DNA from: Photobacterium rosenbergii
GTDB taxonomy: Bacteria; Pseudomonadota; Gammaproteobacteria; Enterobacterales; Vibrionaceae
Reading direction: 5' to 3'
NCBI RefSeq assembly: GCF_003026455.1
Contig: NZ_PYMB01000001.1
Location: 1,426,001 to 1,490,000 of the forward strand
DNA length: 64,000 bases
The notes beneath the pieces are model-generated. The model worked only from the letters and a program-made list of their open reading frames with translations. It was not told the DNA's origin and made no database searches. A program made the translations under genes and the position numbers. Position 1 is the stretch's first letter. The number at the start of each line of letters is the position of its first letter. Shown here in pieces: positions 54,296 to 63,190 of this stretch.

Positions 54296-55957
54296 CTATT
54301 GCATTTGTTTTAATAGACTGGCCAATTTCGCATTTCCGCCGGCGATGGGGGCCCACTGATAATGCACGACTGGCGTCGACGCTGACTGTAGATCGTCGGC
54401 GAAACTACGCAGACCAGCATTGACGACCTTAATACCCGTTAACAGTGGCGGGCACTCACCTTCGCTTACCTGTGGTTGCTCCTCGAGCAAGGCCTCTGAT
54501 AGCAAAACAGCTTCTTCCAGGGTGTTGACGACCAAAATCCCTGCGTCAACCAAAGACTCGATTTGCTTGGACCGTTGCTGGGGATCAGCCTCAGTACCGG
54601 TAACAGTTGCGACAACATGCAGTGGGGTTTGCCGCTGCTGCCTGACACTCTCTACCGCTTCGACCACTGCGGCTGCCGGATCAGCAGTTGCGCCATAACC
54701 AATAACAACGTCCAGAAGCAACACACCAACCTGCTCATCGCTGGCGCGCTTTTCAATTTCCAAACTACGAGTGGTGGGGTCAATCATTGGGTGCGGGCGG
54801 CCAAGGGTGTAGTGGTCGTCACCTAAATCAATAATAAGGTGGCCTTTAGCATCAAGCATAATGCCCTGATGGTGTGCCTCGTCCACCGCCAGACCAAGTT
54901 GTTCTGCAGTTAGCATTGCCGCCTCTGCTGCAAGCGTCCCCCCAGTGTACAGACCCAGAATATGTTTACTTTCAGCTTGAGAGGAATTTGGCACTAGCTG
55001 ACGGACATTGGCCAGCATCACGGTTAATCTTGCGGCATCAGCAATGCTATTGGCAAAAAAGACATTGCCCTCTCGCCTAACGGTCCGGCGAGTCCCCAGG
55101 AACAATGCTACAACCGGCTTGGTCATTGCTTTCATTGCTGCAATAACGCTTTGTTCGACTTCAGGAGCTGGCGGTTTAGAGACAAAAGCGACCACTTTGG
55201 TATCCGGGTCTTGCTCTATCATATTAAGGGCACTTAAAGCACTGGCTCCACCGACATCCTTCGATAAGTCGCGACCACCTAGCCCAATAGCATGGGTGAT
55301 CCCTTGACCAGCCAAACACACCTGTGACGCTAGCTCCTGGATCCCTGTACCAGATGCCCCGACAATACTAATTGGGCCAGCTGGCATGACATTGGCAAAG
55401 GCTAGAGGCGAGCCTGCAACCATGGCCGTGCCACAATCAGGCCCCATTACGAGTAACCCTTTTTCAGCCGCTTTTCCTTTTAGCGCAACTTCAGACTCTA
55501 CCGGGACGTTATCGGAAAACAGCATAACATTGAGGTTATTTTCCAATGCTTCATTGGCAAGATCAGCAGCATATTCACCCGCAACAGAAATCAACGCCAA
55601 ATTGGCTTCAGGCTGTTTGGCCAGCGCCGTTGGCCAACGGCGGACAACATCAAGCCGCTTGCCTCCTGCAGCAGACTGGGCCACAGACGCCAGCGCGTTA
55701 TCCAGTTGTTCGGCAATGCCTTGCGACACATCACCAGCATCCGGTGTTGGACGAATAGCGACACAGATATCATTGGGGGTGGCATCATCGAACAGAGGGT
55801 GCCATAAACCGGTATTTTCAAGCAGCGATTTATTGGCTGGTGTCCCCATCATCACGGACACCTCTTCGACAGTCTCTCCATTGCTCAATTGCCTTGATAT
55901 TAACATCAGGCTGACTGAGTCCTGGAAACACCCCTTTTTTAAAAATGCTTGGATCAT
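54296..55957 (-). CDS. allF: oxamate carbamoyltransferase subunit AllF (FdrA)
   Basis: A 553-aa protein matching E. coli FdrA/AllF (555 aa) from end to end. Segments include MIQAFLKKGCFQDSVSLM, VMMGTPANKSLLENTG, GPDCGTAMVAGSPLAFANVM, GASGTGIQELASQ and SKPPAPEV, with a succinyl-CoA-synthetase-like fold (CoA-binding-like N-terminus, ligase-like centre). It leads the allF-allG-allH operon, divergent from allS. The 358-nt divergent region contains a perfect palindrome that may be the AllS site. Confidence 0.92.
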   Translation of the reverse strand: MIQAFLKKGCFQDSVSLMLISRQLSNGETVEEVSVMMGTPANKSLLENTGLWHPLFDDATPNDICVAIRPTPDAGDVSQGIAEQLDNALASVAQSAAGGKRLDVVRRWPTALAKQPEANLALISVAGEYAADLANEALENNLNVMLFSDNVPVESEVALKGKAAEKGLLVMGPDCGTAMVAGSPLAFANVMPAGPISIVGASGTGIQELASQVCLAGQGITHAIGLGGRDLSKDVGGASALSALNMIEQDPDTKVVAFVSKPPAPEVEQSVIAAMKAMTKPVVALFLGTRRTVRREGNVFFANSIADAARLTVMLANVRQLVPNSSQAESKHILGLYTGGTLAAEAAMLTAEQLGLAVDEAHHQGIMLDAKGHLIIDLGDDHYTLGRPHPMIDPTTRSLEIEKRASDEQVGVLLLDVVIGYGATADPAAAVVEAVESVRQQRQTPLHVVATVTGTEADPQQRSKQIESLVDAGILVVNTLEEAVLLSEALLEEQPQVSEGECPPLLTGIKVVNAGLRSFADDLQSASTPVVHYQWAPIAGGNAKLASLLKQMQ

Positions 55958-56316
55958 CTATGACCACCTTTTCATCACATAATCACTGACGGTAGGTAAG
56001 CGCTTTATTGCAACCGCAAACCCTGTCTTTATTTCAAGATTATGTCAGCCGAAACTACAAAATATTGAGCAGTATCACACCCAAATTATTGTTTTAATAT
56101 TTTGAAAAATAACCCAATCATCGTTCAATCAATATTGATTAAACAGGTTTGACGGGCGTTGTCTATCAAGAATATTTTTCTAATAAAGCGGTTATTTTAA
56201 AAATGCACTTAGTTACAGTTCTTCCATTACATCCTTATTAATATTCGACCCTGCTTCAGGTTTTTATGGCACAATTGATTTATATAAGAGTGGAAACGAT
56301 TAACCCAAGGATCGAC
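55958..56316. other. divergent allF / allS regulatory region
   Basis: This 359-nt region is AT-rich and has no ORF. It contains the allF and allS promoters, one 14-bp palindrome, and the allS RBS AAGG at 56307-56310. Confidence 0.6.
56127..56140. promoter_or_regulatory. candidate AllS-binding palindrome
   Basis: AATCAATATTGATT is a perfect 14-bp palindrome in the divergent allF/allS region and contains a T-N11-A-like LysR core. A related element (TTTGATTATCAAA) lies at about 59359-59371 before the pucG-like gene. Confidence 0.4.
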
Positions 56317-57243
56317 ATGCTAGACAGGGAAACCATCCGGTCATTTATGAAAGTGGCAGAGCATGCCAACTTTTCCAAAGCCGCAGAAGAACTCCATAAA
56401 ACACCGGCTGCCATCAGTTATCGGATCAAGGTACTAGAGGATGCTGTCGATACGCAGCTTTTTACCCGTACGACTCGTAGCGTCAACCTGACACAAGCAG
56501 GTGAACACCTTTTGAGCCAATGCCAAAAATGGCTCGATTGGATGGAGAGCATGCCCGATGAGCTGCGTCAGATAGCTGATGGGGTCGAGCGCTCAATAAA
56601 CATTGTTATTAATAACTTGTTGTTTGACCAAGAGTCAGTTTCTAGGCTGACCCTTGCCCTTCATGAGGCCTTCCCTTTCACCCAAATCAATATCTCAAAT
56701 GCTGTTTATATGGGGGTTTGGGATGATTTGCTCAACAATGATTACCACTTAGCGATCGGTGTACCCGGGCTCGACACCATAGATAACACGGTGGAGCTAC
56801 ACCCACTGGGCAAACTAAGCTGGAGCTTTACCATCACCCCAACTCACCCGCTGGCTACACTCAAGCCGCCACTAAAAGAATCACAGTTAAGGCATCACCC
56901 TGCTATTAACATTGAAGATACCTCGCAGCATATCAACAAGCGTACAGCCTGGCTTCTACGTGACCAAAAAGAGATTAAAGTGCCGGATCTCGCAACCAAG
57001 GTCGCTTGCCACATCAATGGCGCTGGCATTGGCTTTTTGCCGAAAAACTTGGTCAAACCATTAATTGATGAGGGAAAGCTCATTGAGAGAGAAGTACAGT
57101 GGAGCCGGACCCCATCACCGCTTTCTATTGGCTGGCGACAGGATTCCAGAGGTGAAGTGACCCAGTGGATTATCGACCTATTTACTAACAACGACCCGAT
57201 AATCCAGGGTTTCTTAAAAAATATTGATCAATCACACCGCTAA
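56317..57243 (+). CDS. allS: LysR-type activator of allantoin catabolism
   Basis: A 308-aa regulator identical in length to E. coli AllS. The helix-turn-helix is KAAEELHKTPAAISYRIKVLE-like, followed by FTRTTRSVNLTQAGEHLLSQ, MPDELRQIADGVERSINIVI and GIGFLPKNL, all shared with AllS. The ATG at 56317 follows AAGG at 6 nt; an upstream ATG at 56266 is less likely. In E. coli AllS activates the allD operon when allantoin is present. Its last 12 nt overlap the convergent allK, and no plus-strand terminator was seen before 58455, so the transcript may run antisense through allK. Confidence 0.92.
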   Translation: MLDRETIRSFMKVAEHANFSKAAEELHKTPAAISYRIKVLEDAVDTQLFTRTTRSVNLTQAGEHLLSQCQKWLDWMESMPDELRQIADGVERSINIVINNLLFDQESVSRLTLALHEAFPFTQINISNAVYMGVWDDLLNNDYHLAIGVPGLDTIDNTVELHPLGKLSWSFTITPTHPLATLKPPLKESQLRHHPAINIEDTSQHINKRTAWLLRDQKEIKVPDLATKVACHINGAGIGFLPKNLVKPLIDEGKLIEREVQWSRTPSPLSIGWRQDSRGEVTQWIIDLFTNNDPIIQGFLKNIDQSHR

Positions 57244-58173
57244 TGCTTCGGCAGGGGCATGTGTACAGGCAGGCCTGATACATGTGCCTTTCTCTCCAAC
57301 CAATATTTTCTCGACGTCCTGAAGGGCACCAATAAATGCCACTTGGCCTGTACGCTCAACGAACTGAATAACCGCCTCGGCTTTAGGGCCCATAGCGCCA
57401 TCTGGGGTGGCAAACGGACGCAATTGGCTGATTGTCACATCTCGCAATGCTTTTTGCTGTGGGGTGCCCCAGTGCTGATACACGGCATCGGCATCAGTTA
57501 GGATCATCAAGTGATCTGCCCCTATTTGCTCCGCTAGCATTGCAGCAACCAGATCTTTATCAATAACAGCTTCAACACCTTTGTAGCCGTTTTGATTATA
57601 GACAACCGGCATCCCTCCGCCGCCGCCGCACACAACGGTATTACCCTGTTCTAGTAAGCTAACGACAGTACTTGCCTCAAGTACTTGGATCGGCTTCGGT
57701 GATGCCACAACCCGGCGAACATACTGGCCATCTTGCTTCATCTGCCAGCCATACTGTCTTTCAAGTTCTGCTTGTTGATCAGGTGAGTAAACAGGACCGA
57801 TATACTTGGTAGGTTCAGCAAAAGCCGGGTCATTGCCTGACACTTCAACCCGAGTAAGTAAACAGGACACATCTTGCATGCCCTCTGCAGTCAGGGCTTC
57901 CATCAGCATGTACCCCAACATGCCTTGGGTTTGGGCAACCAAATTATCCAACGGATAGGCAGGCACGGCATCATAGGCTGCATTTTGCAATGCCAACAAG
58001 CCAACCTGAGGCCCATTCCCGTGCACCAAGGTGATGTCGTAATCCGATTCAATACTTTTTATCAAACCTGCAACCATATTGATATTACGCTGCTGGTTTT
58101 CTGCTGATAACACCTCACCTCGTTTAAGCATTGCATTACCACCTAAAGCTATCACAATTCGTTTCTTTTCCAT
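57232..58173 (-). CDS. allK: catabolic carbamate kinase
   Basis: A 313-aa enzyme that makes ATP, CO2 and ammonia from carbamoyl phosphate and ADP. Family motifs are ALGGNAML (start), HGNGPQVG, GGGGGMPVV and DKDLVAAMLA, and a C-terminal GPKAEAVIQF. It corresponds to E. coli YbcF/AllK and takes the carbamoyl phosphate released by AllFGH. It is convergent with allS with a 12-bp tail overlap and divergent from allE. Confidence 0.92.
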   Translation of the reverse strand: MEKKRIVIALGGNAMLKRGEVLSAENQQRNINMVAGLIKSIESDYDITLVHGNGPQVGLLALQNAAYDAVPAYPLDNLVAQTQGMLGYMLMEALTAEGMQDVSCLLTRVEVSGNDPAFAEPTKYIGPVYSPDQQAELERQYGWQMKQDGQYVRRVVASPKPIQVLEASTVVSLLEQGNTVVCGGGGGMPVVYNQNGYKGVEAVIDKDLVAAMLAEQIGADHLMILTDADAVYQHWGTPQQKALRDVTISQLRPFATPDGAMGPKAEAVIQFVERTGQVAFIGALQDVEKILVGEKGTCIRPACTHAPAEALAV

Positions 58174-58473
58174 CGCTCACCCACTTTATCTTTTTTGGTA
58201 ATTAATATCTGAATACGCATCAACCTATATAAATAAAGTATTAATGGTTTATTTAACTGTCCAGAAAAAAGCCATTTATTCATGCTTTATAAAACAAATT
58301 TAATTAATTTATCAGCCAGCATAAAATTAAACCTTTCAGTTATTATTGGTGTACTTAGATCACACTTTTATTGCCATAGTGGGATACTATTTACCTGTCA
58401 ACAACACAGCTTACTGTTAACCGGGTCCACTCCTTCCGGGCCCGTTTTTTTTAGCTTCTGTTCGAGGAAAATC
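58174..58473. other. divergent allK / allE region with leader
   Basis: These 300 nt lie between divergent genes. The right third contains CAG-CTTA-CTG and then an intrinsic terminator just before the allE RBS (GAGGAAA). No known riboswitch was recognised. An ORF from 58282 runs in frame into allE but has no RBS. Confidence 0.6.
58420..58455 (+). terminator. intrinsic terminator upstream of allE
   Basis: CGGGTCC-ACTCCTTCC-GGGCCCG (one G.U pair) is followed by eight T and ends about 20 nt before the allE start. The nearest plus-strand gene upstream is allS, 1.2 kb away. Confidence 0.8.
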
Positions 58474-59262
58474 ATGGGATATTTAAACAATAATACGGGA
58501 TATGCGAACGATCTTTTGGCTACCCGAGCCGTGATTAAAAAAAATAATTTTGCCATTCTACCACCGGATGGATTGGTAAAAAATGTTGTACCTGGTTTTG
58601 AAAACTGCGATCTGACAATCCTTTCCTCACCACAACTCGGGGCAACCTTTGTTGACTACCTGATTACCCTACATGACGGGGGAAACAACCGCGCAGGTTT
58701 TGGCGGCGAAGAGATTGAAACCTTTTTCTATGTAATCTCTGGTCAAGTTACGGTCGAGGCTGATGGACAACGTCATTCACTCTCGGCTGGAGGTTACCTC
58801 TATTGCCCACCGGGCACATTACTAAAGTTAGAAAACAATAATCAAGGCAAAGACAGCCAAGGATTCCTTTACAAGCGCAAGTACCAGCCGATTTCAGGCT
58901 ACCAGCCCCATTTGGTCGTCAGTCACCGTGATAAGCTTGAGAAAGTACATTACGAAGGAATGGAAAATGTGATTGTTGAAGATCTGCTTCCCAAAGATCT
59001 GGGCTTTGACATGAATTTCCATGTCCTAACTTTTTCTCCCGGGGCGAGCCACGGCTATATCGAAACCCATGTCCAGGAGCATGGTGCCTACATTCTCAGT
59101 GGTGAGGGTGTCTATAACCTTGATAATAACTGGATACCGGTAAAAAAAGGTGACTACCTGTTTATGGCAGCGTATGTCCCACAGGCCTGTTACGCAACTG
59201 GCCGAGGTGAGCCGCTAAGCTACATTTACTCTAAAGACTGTAACCGTGATATTGCCTTGTAA
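58474..59262 (+). CDS. allE: (S)-ureidoglycine aminohydrolase
   Basis: A 262-aa bicupin manganese enzyme converting ureidoglycine to (S)-ureidoglycolate and ammonia. It matches E. coli AllE/YlbA (261 aa): MGYLNNNTGYANDLLATR, DGLVKNVVPGFENCD, GFGGEEIETFFYVISG and SHGYIETHVQEHGAYILSG (metal-binding cupin). The ATG at 58474 follows GAGGAAA and matches the E. coli start; the open frame further upstream is not used. It is followed by a terminator and then the pucG-like gene. Confidence 0.95.
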   Translation: MGYLNNNTGYANDLLATRAVIKKNNFAILPPDGLVKNVVPGFENCDLTILSSPQLGATFVDYLITLHDGGNNRAGFGGEEIETFFYVISGQVTVEADGQRHSLSAGGYLYCPPGTLLKLENNNQGKDSQGFLYKRKYQPISGYQPHLVVSHRDKLEKVHYEGMENVIVEDLLPKDLGFDMNFHVLTFSPGASHGYIETHVQEHGAYILSGEGVYNLDNNWIPVKKGDYLFMAAYVPQACYATGRGEPLSYIYSKDCNRDIAL

Positions 59263-59301
59263 TTATCTTGCATGACCATTGATTAAATAAATCACGTCTC
59301 T

Positions 59302-59338
59302 AGGAAGCGCAGAAATCCTCTCTCCGCTTCCTTTTTTT
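59302..59338 (+). terminator. terminator of allE
   Basis: AGGAAGCG and CGCTTCCT pair around 15 nt and are followed by seven T. Confidence 0.85.
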
Positions 59339-59530
59339 AATCTCTAATTTTTAATCTTGATTTGATTATCAAAAGTTTTTATAAAAATACCAGATTTCCA
59401 CTTTAATCAATGACGCCCCAATGGTAATCCTTATATTCTCAATCCATGTGCCGCAATAATTGTGAACAGAGAACAAGCTTTGGGCCTGTCACAGTGGAAG
59501 CAAATTATAATTTCTAGGAGTTCACATTCG

Positions 59531-60760
59531 ATGACGACTAACTACGATCTTTTTGAAACCCTGAATCCGCCCCAGCGCCTTCTGATGGGGCCAGGTCCAA
59601 TCAATGCCTACCCAAGGGTTCATCAGGCTATCTCCAGCCAGCTGATTGGTCAGTACGATCCTGTCATGACTGAGTATATGCGCCAGACCCAGCAGCTATA
59701 CCGTCAGGTTTTCCACACCCAAAACCCAGAAACCCTGTTGATTGACGGCACGGCAAGGGCCGGTATTGAGGCAGTGCTAGTTTCAATCCTCCAGCCGGGA
59801 GACAAAGTCTTGATTCCGGTTATTGGTCGCTTCGGCCATCTACTTAGTGAAATAGCCCATCGTACAGGGGCTAAAATCACCACGATTGATGTTGAGTGGG
59901 GTAAGGTGTGTGATCCCCAGCAAGTGGAGGACGCTATCAAACGTGACAAACCAAAACTCGTTGCCACTGTTCAAGGTGATACCTCCACCACAATGAACCA
60001 ACCACTGGCAGAGATTGGTGAGATCTGTAAGCGTCATGGCGTGCTCTATTACTGTGATGCAACAGCATCAGTAGCCGGTAATGAACTGTTGGTTGACGAC
60101 TGGCACCTCGATGCTGTGTCAGTTGGCCTGCAAAAATGCCTTGGTGGCCCATCTGGCAGTGCACCACTGACCCTAAGCCCGCAATTTGTCGAGCAAATCA
60201 ACCGTCGTAAACATGTTGAAAAAGGTATCCGCGCACAACACCATATCGATGGTGAAGAGGCGATGATCCAGTCCAACTATTTTGACCTGCCTATGATCCT
60301 CGATTACTGGGGAGAAGAAAGGCTGAACCACCATACCGAAGCCACTTCAATGTTATATGCGGCAAGGGAGTGTGCTCGGATTTTCCTAGAGCAAGGCCCA
60401 GCCAATGTGATTGCCCGACACAAGCAAGCCGGTGATGCGATGGCCGCAGGGCTTGAAGCTATGGGGCTCAAACTATTTGGTGACAGGGATTACAAGATGA
60501 ACAATGTTGTGGGCGTCTATATCCCTGATAACGTCGACGGTGAGCAGATCCGCCAAGAGCTACTAACACGTTTTGGCATTGAAATCGGCACTTCATTCGG
60601 CCCACTGCAAGGCAAAATCTGGCGCATCGGTACTATGGGTTACAACGCCCGCCAAGAAGCTGTGCTGCAGACATTAGCTGCACTTGAAGCTGTGTTGTTG
60701 AAACACAAAGCCAAGATTCATGTTGGCGAGTCCGTAGCAACAGCGATGAAGTATTACTGA
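59531..60760 (+). CDS. pucG: (S)-ureidoglycine-glyoxylate aminotransferase-like class V transaminase
   Basis: A 409-aa PLP enzyme of the alanine-glyoxylate transaminase group, most like B. subtilis PucG, which moves the amino group of ureidoglycine to glyoxylate to give oxalurate and glycine. Segments: LLMGPGPINAYPRV, GTARAGIEAVL, DATASVAGNELLVDDW, and the PLP lysine in SVGLQKCLGGPSG. The ATG at 59531 follows AGGAG at 10 nt. It would bypass AllE and AllD. It has its own upstream region between two terminators, so it is a separate unit. Confidence 0.88.
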   Translation: MTTNYDLFETLNPPQRLLMGPGPINAYPRVHQAISSQLIGQYDPVMTEYMRQTQQLYRQVFHTQNPETLLIDGTARAGIEAVLVSILQPGDKVLIPVIGRFGHLLSEIAHRTGAKITTIDVEWGKVCDPQQVEDAIKRDKPKLVATVQGDTSTTMNQPLAEIGEICKRHGVLYYCDATASVAGNELLVDDWHLDAVSVGLQKCLGGPSGSAPLTLSPQFVEQINRRKHVEKGIRAQHHIDGEEAMIQSNYFDLPMILDYWGEERLNHHTEATSMLYAARECARIFLEQGPANVIARHKQAGDAMAAGLEAMGLKLFGDRDYKMNNVVGVYIPDNVDGEQIRQELLTRFGIEIGTSFGPLQGKIWRIGTMGYNARQEAVLQTLAALEAVLLKHKAKIHVGESVATAMKYY

Positions 60761-60793
60761 TTTCAGTAGGCTCTATTGCCCTGTTAAAATCAC

Positions 60794-60820
60794 AAAAGCC
60801 ACCTTGCTCAGGTGGCTTTC
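60794..60820. terminator. bidirectional terminator
   Basis: AAAGCCACCT-TGCTC-AGGTGGCTTT with T-rich flanks, between the convergent pucG-like and ppiB genes. Confidence 0.85.
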
Positions 60821-60845
60821 TTCTAGCATCACGCTTGAGGTGATA

Positions 60846-61343
60846 TTACGACTCTTTGATAGTCACTTTCTCGATAATGATGTCGTCTAACGGCACATCT
60901 TCATGACCGAAACGGGTCATAGTTAGCGTTTTACCGATATTGTTCACCACCATCATCCCCGCAGTGACTTTACCGAAGACGGCATAACCCCAGCCTTGGT
61001 TAGTCGTTGCAGTGAAATCCAAGAAATCGTTATCTTCAAGGTTGATGAAAAACTGCGAAGTAGCCGAGTGCGGTGCATCGGTACGAGCCATTGCAATGGT
61101 GCCGACTTTGTTCTTAAGGCCACGGTTGGCTTCGTTAACAATCGGGTCTCGGGTTGGCTTCTCTTTCATACCAGGAATGTGGCCACCACCCTGAATCATG
61201 AAGCCATCAATAACACGGTGGAAAATCGTGCCCTCGTAGAATCCATCCTTGCAGTATTGCAGGAAGTTCTTTGAGCTCACCGGCGCTTTATCGAAATCCA
61301 GTTCAATCTCGATATCGCCAAAGTTTGTCGTGAAAATAATCAT
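60846..61343 (-). CDS. ppiB: peptidyl-prolyl cis-trans isomerase B (cyclophilin)
   Basis: A 165-aa cytoplasmic cyclophilin that speeds proline isomerisation in folding proteins. The active-site features [13 protein letters not shown] (Phe-His-Arg), ATSQFFINL and AVFGKV are present, and the length matches E. coli PpiB (164 aa). There is no signal peptide. It appears to be monocistronic. Confidence 0.96.
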   Translation of the reverse strand: MIIFTTNFGDIEIELDFDKAPVSSKNFLQYCKDGFYEGTIFHRVIDGFMIQGGGHIPGMKEKPTRDPIVNEANRGLKNKVGTIAMARTDAPHSATSQFFINLEDNDFLDFTATTNQGWGYAVFGKVTAGMMVVNNIGKTLTMTRFGHEDVPLDDIIIEKVTIKES

Positions 61344-61438
61344 ATTAATATCTTAGCTAGATGTGCGTTGCGGGCAGTATACAAAGCTTAGCTTTCAACG
61401 CAATGCCGGGCACGAAGTCGAACCTCAATTAAGCAAAA

Positions 61439-61467
61439 AAAGCCAGCGGGGTTACCCCTACTGGCTT
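61439..61467 (-). terminator. terminator of the GDPD operon
   Basis: AAAGCCAG, GGGG, CCCC and CTGGCTTT form a nearly perfect stem; on the minus strand it is followed by TTTTGC. Confidence 0.75.
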
Positions 61468-61516
61468 TGCTTACATCCACGTTGTATTTATTGCTCAACC
61501 TAGCCTGCGGTCAGAA

Positions 61517-63172
61517 TTAACCGCATATATCACCGTTGATATGTGGGATTTGGTGGGCAGTACCCTGCTGTTTCTTACCTTGGATGCCAAATTCCACCGT
61601 TTGTCCAGGGCGAATGAGGGCATTCCATTCCAGATCTTTCGCTGTGTATGGGTTACTCCCACGCAGGTTGGCATTCCAAACACTATCGGCCTTCGCACCA
61701 TCCGTATAGTTCCAGTCAACTTCCCAGCCATAAATGGTTTCATGGCCATGGTTCTGGATGCGGACATTGGCAATAAAGCCATTATCCCACTCGCTAGAAA
61801 TATGGTATTCACAGCTAGCCATTGGCAATGACATATCTACCGGTTCAAACATGAAATAATGGACATTGAAGTTATTATTGGATGTGCTGTTATCAACACG
61901 GAATGTAAATTCCTGCTTCCCTGCCTCAAGGTAAACCTCACCTACATTGTCATGCATCATGATATCGTGAGTACTAGTATTCATTACCTTGTGGTGCAAG
62001 TTGTTATTCCCTTCTCCAAACTCAAGGAAGAATGCCCCAGCATTTTGCTGCCTTGATGAAACACGGGCAGATACAGCGTAGTAACCTGCTTGAGGAATGG
62101 TTATATCGTATTTTACCCACTCATCATGGCGGATATTGCACATCAAGAAGGTGCCGTTCTTATCGCAGAACTCGATAGCATCAGCTGGACGTGTTGGGCC
62201 ATTCGAAGGGGCTGCGACCGAATCAGAATAAGAAACACCAAAACCTTCCATACCAAACTCGTCTGCCATTACGATCACCGAGTTGTTATCAAGGTGAGGT
62301 AAAGACTTAGTATCAAGCCAGTAGGTCATCTCGTCAATATTATCGGTTTGGATGATATCGGCTCGCATGTGGCGGATCAGGCGTCCCCATCCTGCGTCAG
62401 GATTGAAATGGCTGACTTCATCAGTCGCATCCGGTGTTTGGCCATACCACAGGGTGTTGTACATCACCTTGGTACCATTAGCCTGAATACGATCCAGTGT
62501 CTCAGGCTGGATATGCGGCTGTAGGTAGTCGTTATAATTCAATGAATAGGCATATGGGACATAGTTCAAATCTTCAAATTGTTGGATATGATCAATTTTA
62601 TCTTCATTAATCCGGTAAAGCTGTTTGATGCGGTTATCTTTACGACCGAAAGTCGCTACCTCATCAGGTCCTGCACTGGTATCAAAGATCACGTAATCCA
62701 GCATATCCATGGATTTGACCAATTCATACGCTTCATTTCTTAAAGCCCACCCCTTATCAAGGAAGATCATCGCTTGGCCATCAATCAACTCGAGCGCTTC
62801 TTCTAGAGTCGGCATGTGGTATTCAGTAACCGACGTTTCACCGCCAAGATACTCACGCAGACGCAATTGCAAAATATCATCATAGGTCATAGATGATATA
62901 GAACCACTTCCGTCAGTTGTTCGGTTCACTGAAGTATCATGGGATAACACAATCACCCCATCAGAAGTCATTCGTATATCAACTTCGATTATTTCAATTC
63001 CTTTATCCAATGCAGATTGAATCGCTGGCAAAGAGTTTTCTGGAAATGCCCGCCAATCAGCACGGTGAGCCATGATCATTATGTCATCGCGGGAGATATC
63101 TTGAGCGTTGACAGCACCAATAAAACAGCTCGCCGAGATCAATGAGATCCCGAGCATGTTTACAAGTTTCAT
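61517..63172 (-). CDS. secreted glycerophosphodiester phosphodiesterase fused to carbohydrate-binding modules
   Basis: A 551-aa exported protein. A signal peptide (1-23, cleaved after VNA) precedes a GDPD TIM barrel (about 30-300) with H36/R37 (AHRADW), E45, E63/D65 (IIEVDIRM) and catalytic H78 (SHD). Residues about 320-450 resemble a CBM6-like beta-sandwich (DEWVKYDITIPQAGYYAV). Residues about 455-551 resemble a CBM2 (SEWDNGFIANVRIQNHG, YGWEVDWNY), with Cys near each end. Such binding modules usually target polysaccharide. It follows an inositol-monophosphatase-like gene by 18 nt. It probably releases sn-glycerol-3-phosphate outside or in the periplasm, bound to a glycan surface. Confidence 0.85.
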   Translation of the reverse strand: MKLVNMLGISLISASCFIGAVNAQDISRDDIMIMAHRADWRAFPENSLPAIQSALDKGIEIIEVDIRMTSDGVIVLSHDTSVNRTTDGSGSISSMTYDDILQLRLREYLGGETSVTEYHMPTLEEALELIDGQAMIFLDKGWALRNEAYELVKSMDMLDYVIFDTSAGPDEVATFGRKDNRIKQLYRINEDKIDHIQQFEDLNYVPYAYSLNYNDYLQPHIQPETLDRIQANGTKVMYNTLWYGQTPDATDEVSHFNPDAGWGRLIRHMRADIIQTDNIDEMTYWLDTKSLPHLDNNSVIVMADEFGMEGFGVSYSDSVAAPSNGPTRPADAIEFCDKNGTFLMCNIRHDEWVKYDITIPQAGYYAVSARVSSRQQNAGAFFLEFGEGNNNLHHKVMNTSTHDIMMHDNVGEVYLEAGKQEFTFRVDNSTSNNNFNVHYFMFEPVDMSLPMASCEYHISSEWDNGFIANVRIQNHGHETIYGWEVDWNYTDGAKADSVWNANLRGSNPYTAKDLEWNALIRPGQTVEFGIQGKKQQGTAHQIPHINGDICG

Positions 63173-63190
63173 TTTTAATCCTTAAAAATA

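Noticed and set aside
58282-58473. N-terminal extension of allE
   Set aside because: It would translate through the terminator, has no RBS, and the protein matches E. coli AllE exactly from 58474.
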